Shown here: positions 28,038 to 35,466 of the stretch, one piece after another
Numbering within the stretch: the stretch's first letter is position 1
Layout of the letters: each line of letters starts with the position of its first letter
Assembly: GCF_017573505.1 (NCBI RefSeq)
Contig: NZ_JAGEOJ010000001.1
Span: 1-64,000 of the forward strand
Direction of reading: 5' to 3'
Length of the DNA: 64,000 bases
From: Actinomadura barringtoniae
GTDB lineage: Bacteria > Actinomycetota > Actinomycetes > Streptosporangiales > Streptosporangiaceae
Position numbers and translations under genes: made by a program
The notes under the pieces: model-generated
Told to the model about the DNA's origin: nothing
The model's input: only the letters and a program-made list of their open reading frames with translations
Databases searched by the model: none

Positions 28038-28052
28038 ATCGACGCCTCCCCT

Positions 28053-28367
28053 TTACTTTCCGGCCTTGATACCGGTGATCTTGACCTCGGTGTAGGGCTG
28101 ACGGTGACCCATCCGCCGCTTGTACCCGGTCTTGTTCCGGTAGTGCATGATGTTGATCTTCGGGCCCTTGACCGCGCCCAGGATCTCGGCGGTCACCTCG
28201 ACCTTGGCCAGGTCGGCGGCCTTGCTCGTGACCTTGTCGCCGTCGACGACCAGGACGGCCGCGAACGTGACGGTCGAGCCGACGTCGCCGGCCAGCTTGT
28301 CGACGGTGAGCACGTCGTCGACGGCCACCTTTTCCTGCCTGCCGCCTGCGCGGACAATCGCGTACAC
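28053..28367 (-). CDS. rplU: 50S ribosomal protein L21
   Basis: A 104-aa protein that binds 23S rRNA and L20. [20 protein letters not shown] at the start and [21 protein letters not shown] near the end are diagnostic. The start codon is GTG at 28367, with AAGGG upstream. The 250 nt before it hold no gene. A GC palindrome (28471-28493) is the only visible structure. No recognisable L21 leader motif was seen. Confidence 0.99.
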   Translation of the reverse strand: MYAIVRAGGRQEKVAVDDVLTVDKLAGDVGSTVTFAAVLVVDGDKVTSKAADLAKVEVTAEILGAVKGPKINIMHYRNKTGYKRRMGHRQPYTEVKITGIKAGK

Positions 28368-28470
28368 CGCGAAACCCTTCGTTGGCGCGCGCTTCCGGTC
28401 CGACCGGTCCCGCGCGTGATCTTCCAGCCCCCGGATGAGGGCCTACCCCCGTCCGGCACCGGGAGCGGCA

Positions 28471-28493
28471 CGCCGAAGGAGGATCCTCCGGCG
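28471..28493. repeat. Palindrome upstream of rplU
   Basis: GGAGGATCCTCC (about 28478-28489) is a perfect 12-bp palindrome flanked by CGCCG and CGGCG arms, giving an imperfect 23-nt hairpin about 105 nt upstream of the rplU start. It could act in the rplU-rpmA leader. No ligand or protein can be assigned. Confidence 0.35.
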
Positions 28494-28615
28494 CTCTCTG
28501 CTGTGGTCTCGCCTCGGGCAACGCCCGCCGGGGCCCCGATGGCAAGGTCAGAAGGCGCGTTCGCACGCGCCGAATGTCCAGGGTACCGGATGCCCGGCGG
28601 TGAAGGCGAACCCGC

Positions 28616-29158
28616 TCAAGAGCCGCAGACCGAGGACACGCCGCGGAGCAGGGCCGCTCCGTGCAGCGCGTCCAGCTGATCACGCTTGCTGATCTTGACG
28701 TACGCCACGGCCAGGCGAGGGCCGCACGAGGCCTGGCCACGCGTGCGCTGGGTGGCCTTGATCTGGGCCAGCAGCCGGTCGGTGATCCGATCGAGGATCG
28801 GCCGGACCTCCTTCTGCAGGTCGGGACGCTCCTTGGGCGCCTCGTCGGGGTGGGCGGTCCAGCGCGCGAAGAGGCCCCGCTGCACGACCTTGTTCGCCTC
28901 GATCTGGTCACGGAAGATTCGTACCGACGTCCGCGGCGGGATGCCGAGCGCGGCCGACTTGGCCGCGACGGTGTCGAGCAGCTGCTTCTCGCGGGCCGGG
29001 TCGTCGATGGGCAGCGTCGTGCCGAACTTGGCGGCGGCCACCTTGTCGGCGACCAGGACCCGTTCGGCGGAGACCTGCGTCAGCGGCCGCAGCGACACCG
29101 GGTGCGCCGGGGCCGCGGTGATCGCGACGGCCGCGGCGGCGGCCGGCAACGAATGCAC
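28616..29158 (-). CDS. Secreted chorismate mutase (AroQ gamma class)
   Basis: A 180-aa all-helical chorismate mutase like M. tuberculosis Rv1885c. An alanine-rich signal-like N-terminus (HSLPAAAAAVAITAAPAHP) precedes the helix ERVLVADKVAAAKFGTTLP, with the Arg and Lys active-site residues, and VRIFRDQIEANKVVQRGL. Cys145 and Cys178 are 33 residues apart, the same spacing as the disulfide in the mycobacterial secreted enzyme. That supports export and oxidation. It would convert chorismate to prephenate outside the cytoplasm, a role not understood in any species. The start is GTG, eight nt after the methyltransferase stop codon begins, with GGAAAG as the ribosome site, so it is coupled to that gene. 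Confidence 0.85.
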   Translation of the reverse strand: MHSLPAAAAAVAITAAPAHPVSLRPLTQVSAERVLVADKVAAAKFGTTLPIDDPAREKQLLDTVAAKSAALGIPPRTSVRIFRDQIEANKVVQRGLFARWTAHPDEAPKERPDLQKEVRPILDRITDRLLAQIKATQRTRGQASCGPRLAVAYVKISKRDQLDALHGAALLRGVSSVCGS

Positions 29159-29165
29159 AGTGATC

Positions 29166-29981
29166 TCACTTTCCGGGGCGCTGCCCTCTGGTGATGGTGA
29201 AGTCGTAGAACAGGGCGCGGAACCGCGGGTCGAGCATCAGGTCGCAGTAGCGGGCGAGCTCCTCGGCGGTCAGCTCGGTCCTCTCGATCAGCAGCGACCC
29301 GAGTTGCAGGATGTAGTTGCGGTTCAGCAGGCACCCGATTGTTCCACCGGCGGTCGTCTGCGACAGGCGTGAACTGTGCACGTTCACCAGACCGGCCGCG
29401 CCCATGTGACCATCGACCTCGTCCGCCCAGGTGTACGAGACGCCCATGCGCCCCGCCTCGGCGTGCGCGAGCTCCTGAACTCGCAGGAACAGCTCTTCGT
29501 CCGCCTTGGTGGGCGCTGCGAGCACCCACTGCCGGGGGCCGCCGAACTCCGCGACCACCAACCAGCCGCCCGGCGCCAGAGCTCCGGCGAGCTCGTGCAG
29601 GATCTCCTCGCGCCGGGCCAGGTGCAACAGCAGCAGTCGCGTATGGATCAGGTCGAACGGCCCACCCTCTGGGACGCCGTCGTTGATGTCATGGCGGAGG
29701 ACTCGGATTCCGGGGCCTTCGCCGAGGTGCGCGACGTCCAGGTCGGCGGCGACCACGGTTCCGGCCCGTTCGGCCAGCCAGCGGGTGATCGAGCCACCGC
29801 CCGCGCCCAGGTCCAGGCAGCGCCGGCCGACGCCTACGTCCTCCAGGCCGACGCCTACGTCCTCCAGACAGGCCGTCGTGTGCCGGTCGAGCAGTGCCGC
29901 CAGAAGGCCCAGCTGCTCGGCGCTCAGGTCGGCCGCCGAGCCGAGCAGGTACTCACGGTCTCTTGTCGCGTTGTCTGCCAC
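29166..29981 (-). CDS. Class I SAM-dependent methyltransferase
   Basis: A protein of about 271 aa. LDLGAGGGSITRWLAE is motif I (SAM binding), VVAADLDV motif post-I, GPFDLIHTRLLLLHL motif II region and LAPGGWLVVAEF motif III. The substrate is unknown. I place the start at GTG 29981 (ADNATRDREYLLGSA) with GGAAG upstream. The GTG at 30026 lies right beside a hairpin and leaves no room for a ribosome site. Near residue 40 the heptapeptide LEDVGVG is duplicated by a perfect 21-bp tandem repeat (29826-29867). It runs into the chorismate mutase gene. Confidence 0.8.
   Translation of the reverse strand: MADNATRDREYLLGSAADLSAEQLGLLAALLDRHTTACLEDVGVGLEDVGVGRRCLDLGAGGGSITRWLAERAGTVVAADLDVAHLGEGPGIRVLRHDINDGVPEGGPFDLIHTRLLLLHLARREEILHELAGALAPGGWLVVAEFGGPRQWVLAAPTKADEELFLRVQELAHAEAGRMGVSYTWADEVDGHMGAAGLVNVHSSRLSQTTAGGTIGCLLNRNYILQLGSLLIERTELTAEELARYCDLMLDPRFRALFYDFTITRGQRPGK
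29826..29867. repeat. Perfect 21-bp tandem duplication inside the methyltransferase gene
   Basis: Two identical 21-bp units (29826-29846 and 29847-29867, beginning GCCGACGCCTACGTCCTCCA). They keep the frame and duplicate seven residues just before motif I. Confidence 0.95.
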
Positions 29982-30026
29982 ATCTTCCACGCGACCAGGC
30001 TGGGGACGGTCTTCCAGGATGCGCAC

Positions 30027-30054
30027 CCCCCTTTCAGGTGTGCCTGAAAGGGGG
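30027..30054 (-). terminator. Hairpin between TetR and methyltransferase genes
   Basis: A perfect 12-bp stem CCCCCTTTCAGG with CCTGAAAGGGGG and loop TGTG, 24 nt after the TetR stop. There is no T-run, so it may be a weak terminator or an RNA stabiliser. An operator for the methyltransferase gene is also possible. Confidence 0.6.
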
Positions 30055-30078
30055 CCGTATCCGGACCTCGAGCCGCGC

Positions 30079-30678
30079 CTAGGGGGCGGGGTCGGCGCGG
30101 AGGCCGTTGAGGATCGCCAGGACGGCGGGCTCGGCCTCCTTGCGCGCGGCGTCGGGGTCTTCGGCCTCGGCGATCAGCAGGCCCGCCTCGCCCAGGGCGG
30201 CCAGGATCATGTGCGAGAGCGGGCGAACGGGCAGGTCGGCGCGGAGCACGCCCGTCTGCCGTCCCAGCTCGAGACCCGCGGTGATCATGCCCAGGGCGTA
30301 GTGCTCGTCGAGCCTGCGCCACTCCTGCCAGCCCAGGACGGCGGGCGCCTCGATGAGGCCGATGCGCGCCTTGTCGGGCTCCACGCAGGTCAGCAGGAAC
30401 GTGCGGAGGCCGGTCTCGAAGGCGGTCAGCGGATCGTCGACGCCGTCCATGGACTCGGCCACCCGGTTGATCAACTCCTCCTGGACCTGCTCGTACGCGG
30501 CGCGGAAGAGCTCCTGCTTGTCCTTGAAGTGGTGGTACATCGCGCCGCGCGAGCTGCCGGCGCGGTTCACGATCTCCATCGTGCCGACCGCCGCGTAGCC
30601 GCGTTCGGCGAAGAGCTCGCGCGCGGCGCTGGTCAGAGCCGTGCGGGTGGTCTCGGACTTCTCGGCTTGCCGACCCAT
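30079..30678 (-). CDS. TetR family transcriptional regulator
   Basis: A 199-aa repressor. The DNA-binding domain reads TTRTALTSAARELFAERGYA, then TMEIVNRAGSSRGAMYHHFKDKQEL, at residues 10-56. The C-terminal helical domain includes GLRTFLLTCVEPDKARIGLI and resembles the TetR_C groups that sense small hydrophobic ligands. It is divergent from two Asp-nucleophile hydrolase genes, and a perfect palindrome lies between (30696-30712). The simplest model is repression of both itself and the hydrolases until a substrate-like ligand binds. Confidence 0.92.
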   Translation of the reverse strand: MGRQAEKSETTRTALTSAARELFAERGYAAVGTMEIVNRAGSSRGAMYHHFKDKQELFRAAYEQVQEELINRVAESMDGVDDPLTAFETGLRTFLLTCVEPDKARIGLIEAPAVLGWQEWRRLDEHYALGMITAGLELGRQTGVLRADLPVRPLSHMILAALGEAGLLIAEAEDPDAARKEAEPAVLAILNGLRADPAP

Positions 30679-30695
30679 CACCGTGTCCCTCTTTA

Positions 30696-30712
30696 AAACA
30701 GGCAGCCTGTTT
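30696..30712. promoter_or_regulatory. TetR-type operator
   Basis: A perfect 17-bp palindrome AAACAGGC-A-GCCTGTTT centred in the 75-nt spacer between the TetR gene and the hydrolase operon. It is followed directly by TATTTT (30715-30720), a possible -10 for the hydrolase genes. AAGGAGG at 30742-30748 is their ribosome site. Confidence 0.75.
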
Positions 30713-30753
30713 GTTATTTTCCCGTCTACAGACATTCTTCCAAGGAGGACGAC

Positions 30754-31617
30754 ATGGACGCATGGTGGAGGGACCCGAGGCTCGGCGTGCCGCGGCGGAT
30801 CGAGCTGCCGTACGGGCAGGTGGAGGTGTTCGAGGCGGGCGAGGGCGAGCCCGTGGTCTTCGTGCACGGCCTGCTGGTGAACGCGAACCTGTGGCGCGGC
30901 GTCGTGCCGCGGCTGGACGCGAAGTGCATCGTGATCGACATGCCGTTCGGCTCGCACAAGCTGTCGATGCCGGGCGTCGACCTCACGCCGCCGGGGCTCG
31001 CGAGGATCGTCGCCGACGTGATCGAGAAGCTCGGCGTCGGGCCGGTGACGCTGGTCGGGAACGACAGCGGCGGCGCGGTGAGCCAGCTCGTCGCGACGAC
31101 CCGGCCCGACCTGGTCGCGCGGCTGGTCCTGACCTCGTGCGACGCCTACGACAACTTCCCGCCGAAGGCGTTCGGCTTCCTGAAGCTGGCCGCGCGGGTA
31201 CCGGGAGCGCTGAGCGTCCTGCTGAACTCTCTGCGCCCGAACGCCTTCCGCCGCCTGCCGATCGCGTTCGGCTGGCTCGCGAAGAGGATCCCGGCGAAGG
31301 TGAGCGACACCTACGTCCTGCCCGCGATGCGGGGACGCGACGTTCGCGAGGACCTGCGGCGGGCGCTCGTCGACCTGCACCCCCGCCACACGCTGGCGGC
31401 GGCGAAGCGGTTCGCGGGCTTCGACCGCCCGGTGCTCATCGCGTGGTCGGACCGGGACCATTTCTTCCCCCTCGGCCACGCCGAACGGCTGGCCGCCGAC
31501 TTCCCCGACGCACGCCTCAAGTGGATCAGCGGCGCGATGACGTTCTCCCCCGAGGACCAGCCCGAGCAGCTGGCCGCGGCGATCAGCGACTTCATGAGCC
31601 GCGTGGAAGCCCAGTGA
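30754..31617 (+). CDS. Alpha/beta hydrolase with Asp nucleophile (haloalkane dehalogenase/epoxide hydrolase-like)
   Basis: A 287-aa cytoplasmic hydrolase. VVFVHGLL at about 34-41 is the oxyanion-hole region. The nucleophile elbow GNDSGG places Asp104 at the nucleophile position (Gly-X-Nuc-X-Gly), as in dehalogenases and epoxide hydrolases rather than esterases. LIAWSDRDHFF carries the later acid. The C-terminal catalytic His region is less clear. AAGGAGG lies before ATG 30754. It is the first gene under the TetR operator. Its stop overlaps the GTG of the next hydrolase. Confidence 0.83.
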   Translation: MDAWWRDPRLGVPRRIELPYGQVEVFEAGEGEPVVFVHGLLVNANLWRGVVPRLDAKCIVIDMPFGSHKLSMPGVDLTPPGLARIVADVIEKLGVGPVTLVGNDSGGAVSQLVATTRPDLVARLVLTSCDAYDNFPPKAFGFLKLAARVPGALSVLLNSLRPNAFRRLPIAFGWLAKRIPAKVSDTYVLPAMRGRDVREDLRRALVDLHPRHTLAAAKRFAGFDRPVLIAWSDRDHFFPLGHAERLAADFPDARLKWISGAMTFSPEDQPEQLAAAISDFMSRVEAQ

Positions 31618-32585
31618 AGCGCACCCTGCCCGAGGCGACGCGCACCCTGCCCCATGTGACGCGCACCCTGCCCGAGGTGACGCGCACCCTGCCCGAGGTG
31701 ACGCGCGCGCTGCCCGACCTGCCCGGGGTCGAGCACCGGTTCGTCGACGTCGCCGGCCTGCGCACGCACGTGGCGCTGGCCGGCGACGGCGAACCGCTGG
31801 TCCTGCTGCACGGCTGGCCGCAGCACTGGTGGCAGTGGCGGCACGTGATCGCGCCGCTCGCCGAACGCCACCTGGTGATCTGCCCCGACCTGCGCGGCCT
31901 GGGCTGGACCGACGCGCCCCCGGACGGCTACCGCCCGGGCGTGATGGCCGATGACGTGCTCGGTTTGCTCGACCAGCTGGGCGTACAACGCTTCGGGCTG
32001 ATCGGGCACGACTGGGGCGGCGTCGCGGGCTATCAGATCGCGCTCCGCCATCCCGAACGCGTGACCGGCTACATGGCCCTCAACACGGCCAACCCGTTCC
32101 TCCGCCCCACACCGCGAGTCCTGCGCGACGGCACCCGCCTGTGGCACGTCATCGCCAACTCCCTGGGCCGCCCCATGGCCGGCAGAACGATCCCCGAGTG
32201 GGCGCTGAACCACTGGATCTACCGTTCCTCCACGCTCAGCGCCGAGGACCGTGAGATCTTCCTGGCGCAGTTCCGCGAGCCCGACCGCGTCCGCGCCACG
32301 GTCACTTACTACCGGAACCTCGCGGGCAAGGAGATCCCCGCGATCCTGGCCGGGCACTACCGGCGCTACCGCCTGACCGTCCCCACCCTCGTTCTTGCGG
32401 GCGACCGGGACCCGCTCCTACCTCCCAGCCAGATGTCGGGCTTCGGCGCCCAGGCGACCGACCTGCGGTTCGAGCTCTTGCACGAGGTGGGCCACTTCCC
32501 CGCTACCGAAGTGCCGGAAACGGTCGCCGACAGGGCCCTGCGCCTCTTCGCCGGGGCGAACTGTGTCGCCGGACACGACATGTGA
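31614..32585 (+). CDS. Epoxide hydrolase-like alpha/beta hydrolase with repeated N-terminal extension
   Basis: A 323-aa protein. LLHGWPQ (65-71) and GHDWGG (Asp133 nucleophile) are the epoxide hydrolase signature, and LHEVGHFPATEVPE contains the catalytic His. The GTG at 31614 overlaps the previous stop (GTGA). The first 35 residues are five near-copies of a heptapeptide, T-R-T-L-P-E-V, encoded by a 21-bp tandem repeat. The conserved domain begins only at about residue 40. An internal start inside or after the repeat is possible, but none has a ribosome site. Confidence 0.83.
   Translation: MKRTLPEATRTLPHVTRTLPEVTRTLPEVTRALPDLPGVEHRFVDVAGLRTHVALAGDGEPLVLLHGWPQHWWQWRHVIAPLAERHLVICPDLRGLGWTDAPPDGYRPGVMADDVLGLLDQLGVQRFGLIGHDWGGVAGYQIALRHPERVTGYMALNTANPFLRPTPRVLRDGTRLWHVIANSLGRPMAGRTIPEWALNHWIYRSSTLSAEDREIFLAQFREPDRVRATVTYYRNLAGKEIPAILAGHYRRYRLTVPTLVLAGDRDPLLPPSQMSGFGAQATDLRFELLHEVGHFPATEVPETVADRALRLFAGANCVAGHDM
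31617..31721. repeat. 21-bp tandem repeat encoding a heptapeptide, five copies
   Basis: Five consecutive 21-bp units from 31617, 31638, 31659, 31680 and 31701. The consensus is ACGCGCACCCTGCCCGAGGT plus G. Units 3 and 4 are identical. The array spans the junction of the two hydrolase genes and is read in frame by the second. Confidence 0.95.
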
Positions 32586-32609
32586 TCGATTCCAGCGGAC
32601 ACTGGTGCC

Positions 32610-33200
32610 GTGGCAGACAAAACGCTGCGCGTTCTGGGGAACGGGGATCCCGCCAACCGGCGACCGGTGGAATGGACTCACCATGAGGTGGGCTTCATCG
32701 TCTTCCTGGTCCTGCTCCCCATCTTCGCCTTGGCGGCGACCGTCTCCCTTGAGTGGCACGCCCTGGTGTTCTGGGCCGTGTGGAGCCCGTTCCTGGTCAA
32801 AGCGCTGGGGTGGTGGCGCCGGCGGCGTCCACAGGAAGCGTGGCTGGAGGGGTCGGTCCTCTCGGTGCGGCGCGGCGGCACAGTCAAGCGCTGCGATCTG
32901 GCGACAGTGCAGCGCGCCGACCTGGTGACGAGCATGTTCGCCGAGCCGCAGCCGTCGTTCTCCGAGCTGAGAGTGGGACAGAAGAAGGTCGAGCTGCGGT
33001 ACGTGCTGAAGACCGCAGAAGAGGAGGCGCTCTCGGCCGGGGAACTGCGGGCGCTGGCGGAGGCGCTTGAGAGCGGGGAGCGTCCGTCGGAGGCGGCACG
33101 CAGTGCGGCGGCGCGGCTGCGGGAGATCGCCCGGTACGGGCATGAGCGGTCGTGGTCGGAACGGGTGGACTGGAGCCACCGCGTCAGCCGACGCGACTAA
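32610..33200 (+). CDS. Hypothetical membrane protein
   Basis: A 196-aa protein with two adjacent transmembrane helices near residues 27-65 (VGFIVFLVLLPIFALAATV and LVFWAVWSPFLVKALGWW). A basic patch WWRRRRPQ and a cytoplasmic mixed alpha/beta C-terminus follow (AWLEGSVLSVRRGGTVKRCDL). The shape resembles PH-like domain membrane proteins, but I do not recognise the family. The start is GTG 32610. It is 24 nt after the hydrolase gene and may be in its operon. Confidence 0.65.
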   Translation: MADKTLRVLGNGDPANRRPVEWTHHEVGFIVFLVLLPIFALAATVSLEWHALVFWAVWSPFLVKALGWWRRRRPQEAWLEGSVLSVRRGGTVKRCDLATVQRADLVTSMFAEPQPSFSELRVGQKKVELRYVLKTAEEEALSAGELRALAEALESGERPSEAARSAAARLREIARYGHERSWSERVDWSHRVSRRD

Positions 33201-33225
33201 CGGCCGAGCCGGTCGGCGGGACTGG

Positions 33226-33299
33226 CCATCGAGCCGGGCGGCGGGGCTAGCGGTCGAGCCGGCGGGCGGGGCTAGCGGTCGAGCCGGCGGGCGGGGCTA
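33226..33299. repeat. 25-bp tandem repeat at the 3' end of the thioesterase gene
   Basis: Two exact 25-bp units (33250-33274 and 33275-33299, GCGGTCGAGCCGGCGGGCGG plus GGCTA) and a degenerate one before them (33226-33249). A weaker trace starts near 33200. Each unit contains CTAG. The last copy carries the stop codon of the leftward thioesterase gene. Confidence 0.9.
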
Positions 33300-34109
33300 G
33301 CGGTCGGCGATGGTGAAGTCGGCGGCCGTGTTGGCCAGGGCGATCACCGTGCAGGTGCCGATGGGGCCGCGGTGGTCGAAGAGGGTGGCCGAGCCGGTGG
33401 AGATGCCGTCGGCGCTCAGGTGCTTCAACGCCTGCATGGCGATGTCGGGGCCGTCGGGCAGGCGGCTGAGCGCGATCGTGTAGTCGGCGTTGATGAACTG
33501 CAGGCCCTCGCTCCCCCAGTTGGTGAGCGGGCTGATGATGTCGCCCGCCAGGGCCACGCGGATGAACGGGGTGAGCTCCTCGCCCTCGACGAGCGGGCGT
33601 ACCTCCCTGAGCCAGGCGCTGTGGCGTTCGGCGCCCTCCCAGATCAGGTCGTGGCGTTTGGCGCCGTCCTCGTTCTCGCTGAACGCCACCATGAAGACCG
33701 AGCCGTCGTCGATCGAGTCCGTGGGGCTTGGGAGCGGTGCTTGGAGCGGGTCGTTCGGGGCCCATACGTCGCCCGGCGGTTCTGCGGAACGGCGCAGGAA
33801 GACGGTGGTGACGCGGGCGATGAGCTTGCCGTTCTGGTGCAACTCGGCGTCCGCGACCCGGATGCGCCTGCCCTCCCGTACGAGCGAGGTCGTCACGGTG
33901 AGCGGGGCCATCGCGGCGGGCCTGAGCAGGTCGACGGTCAGCCGGGCCGGAAGCAGAGCCGGATCGCCATGGTCGCGTTCGAGCGTCCGGGCCGCGATGG
34001 CTCCGACGACCCGGCCGTTCATCACCTCGGCGCCCCACGGGCCGAGCGCCTGACGCCCCGGGACGAACGCGTCGCCGTCGACCGTGAAGAACGCTTCGGG
34101 ACTCCCCAT
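33297..34109 (-). CDS. Acyl-CoA thioesterase-like (double hotdog fold) protein
   Basis: A 270-aa protein. PWGAEVMNGRVVGAIAARTL, ARLTVDLLRPAAMAPLTVTT and a C-terminal half with WGSEGLQFINADYTIALSRL, HRGPIGTCTVIALAN match the TesB-like thioesterase family (4HBT_3 type). The second hotdog half is typical. The acyl substrate is unknown. The start ATG at 34109 fits the domain. A longer frame upstream is basic and unsupported. The stop is in a 25-bp tandem repeat. Confidence 0.78.
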   Translation of the reverse strand: MGSPEAFFTVDGDAFVPGRQALGPWGAEVMNGRVVGAIAARTLERDHGDPALLPARLTVDLLRPAAMAPLTVTTSLVREGRRIRVADAELHQNGKLIARVTTVFLRRSAEPPGDVWAPNDPLQAPLPSPTDSIDDGSVFMVAFSENEDGAKRHDLIWEGAERHSAWLREVRPLVEGEELTPFIRVALAGDIISPLTNWGSEGLQFINADYTIALSRLPDGPDIAMQALKHLSADGISTGSATLFDHRGPIGTCTVIALANTAADFTIADR

Positions 34110-34170
34110 GATCGAGAACCCTACGCACCGGCCCGATCGACGGGAAGGGCGTGACCGAATGAGATTCGAC

Positions 34171-34776
34171 TCAGCGTTCCCGCGTGGAGGTCGGCTCGCC
34201 GCGCAGGCGCCGGACGGACTCGCCGAACGTGGGCGAGTGGTCGAGCGGGCGGCCGGGAGCACGCGCGGTCAGCGCGTCCAGGACCTGGTTCAGCGAGGAC
34301 GGCGTCGGGCTCCCGTCCTTGGCCGGGGCGAACGAGTGGCCCGAGGCCAGCGCCCTGGCGCCGAGCGTGAGGGTCTCGCCGAGCATCCCCAGGCCGATGG
34401 AGAGCATGATCGGGCGGGTGTCCTCGTGCATGCCGAGCCCGTGACCGGTGAGCGTGATGACGCCGCCGGCCGCCAGCGAACCCGCCCAGATGAGCACGGT
34501 GCGGATCTTGTAGCGCTGGTAGAGGACGCCGTCGCGCGGCTCCAGGACCGTGCTCGTCCCGCGCCAGGCGCCGAACGCGACGCCGACCACGACGCCGATG
34601 GCGAGGATGCCGATGTCGACGGCGTTCCAGTGCGGGACCTTGGTCAGGTTGTAGACGGCGGCGCCGAGGATGACGAGCGGGATGACGAAGACGTCCTTGG
34701 CGACGAGGGGTTCGCCGAGGAAGCGGCGGCCGATGACGAAGACGACGCCCGCCGCCACGAGCAGTGCTGTGGTCAT
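34171..34776 (-). CDS. DUF1453/CcdC-like membrane protein
   Basis: A 201-aa protein with four to five transmembrane helices (TALLVAAGVVFVIG, VFVIPLVILGAAVYNL, IGILAIGVVVGVAFGAW and IRTVLIWAGSLAAGGVI), then IMLSIGLGMLGETLTLGARAL. The GTSTVLEPRDGVLYQRYKI loop is the CcdC-type signature as I remember it. The function is unknown. AAGGAG lies before the ATG. It is divergent from a TetR gene, with two inverted repeats between them. Confidence 0.75.
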   Translation of the reverse strand: MTTALLVAAGVVFVIGRRFLGEPLVAKDVFVIPLVILGAAVYNLTKVPHWNAVDIGILAIGVVVGVAFGAWRGTSTVLEPRDGVLYQRYKIRTVLIWAGSLAAGGVITLTGHGLGMHEDTRPIMLSIGLGMLGETLTLGARALASGHSFAPAKDGSPTPSSLNQVLDALTARAPGRPLDHSPTFGESVRRLRGEPTSTRER

Positions 34777-34786
34777 GACGCACTCC

Positions 34787-34831
34787 TTATTTAGCTCCCT
34801 GGTGCTAAATAAGATAGCACGGCGATGCTAT
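34787..34831. promoter_or_regulatory. Operator region of the TetR/DUF1453 pair: two inverted repeats
   Basis: TTATTTAGC (34787-34795) and GCTAAATAA (34804-34812) are perfect 9-bp arms around an 8-nt spacer. ATAGCA (34814-34819) and TGCTAT (34826-34831) form a second, smaller pair. Both lie in the 64-nt spacer between the divergent start codons. The AT-rich arms include likely -10 sequences, so binding by the adjacent TetR would repress both genes. Confidence 0.75.
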
Positions 34832-34840
34832 AAAGGACAC

Positions 34841-35419
34841 ATGCCCAAGATCGTGGACCCCGTCGAGCGCCGCCGAGCCGTGGTGGACGCCGTCTTCCGG
34901 GTGGTCGCCCGCCGCGGCGTCGCCCAGGTCACGCTGCGCGATGTCGCCGCCGAGGCAGGCCTTGCCATCGGCTCGGTGAGGCACTACTTCGACAGTCACC
35001 ACGAGCTGATCGTCGCCGCCGCGCGAGAGATGGTCGACCGGGTCGAGGCCCGAGTGCTCGCCCGTCGGGACCGCCTGAGCCCCGGCGACGACCCCATGCG
35101 CGTGGTCGAGGAGGTCCTCGATGAGTTCCTCCCGATGGACGCCGCCCGAGCCGACGAGATCGCCGTCTGGCTGGAGTTCGTCGTGGCCGCCCGGACCGAC
35201 CCCGAGCTCCGCCCGATCTCCATCGAACTCCACCAGGGCCTGCGCACGGTCACCGGCCGCCTCCTGGCCCGACTAGGCGTAGACGACCCGATAGAGACCG
35301 AACGCCTAGCCGCCCTAGTAGACGGCCTCTCCCTAGCCGGCGCCCTCCACCCCACCCGCCTAGACCCCACGACCATCCGCACCGTGATCCGCCACCACCT
35401 AGCCGGCCTGAAGACATGA
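34841..35419 (+). CDS. TetR family transcriptional regulator
   Basis: A 192-aa repressor. Residues 8-55 hold the helix-turn-helix (RRRAVVDAVFRVVARRGVAQ, then LRDVAAEAGLAIGSVRHYFDSHHEL), the form seen in BetI/PfmR-like TetR proteins. The C-terminal domain includes WLEFVVAARTDPELRPI, common in this subgroup. AAAGGA precedes ATG 34841. It faces the DUF1453 gene over a 64-nt operator region and ends at a strong terminator shared with the RNase E/G gene. Confidence 0.92.
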   Translation: MPKIVDPVERRRAVVDAVFRVVARRGVAQVTLRDVAAEAGLAIGSVRHYFDSHHELIVAAAREMVDRVEARVLARRDRLSPGDDPMRVVEEVLDEFLPMDAARADEIAVWLEFVVAARTDPELRPISIELHQGLRTVTGRLLARLGVDDPIETERLAALVDGLSLAGALHPTRLDPTTIRTVIRHHLAGLKT

Positions 35420-35454
35420 GAAAGGGGCCCCTCACCAGGTGAGAGGCCCCTTTT
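35420..35454. terminator. Bidirectional terminator
   Basis: A 15-16-bp stem (GAAAGGGGCCCCTCAC with GTGAGAGGCCCCTTTT, one mismatch) and loop CAG between convergent genes. It has TTTT on the plus side and the complementary A/T tract on the minus side. Confidence 0.9.
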
Positions 35455-35466
35455 CAGTGTTCAGCG

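Noticed and set aside
31617..31721. CRISPR-like array
   Set aside because: The units are directly adjacent with no spacers, coding, and not accompanied by cas genes. The same holds for the other tandem repeats.
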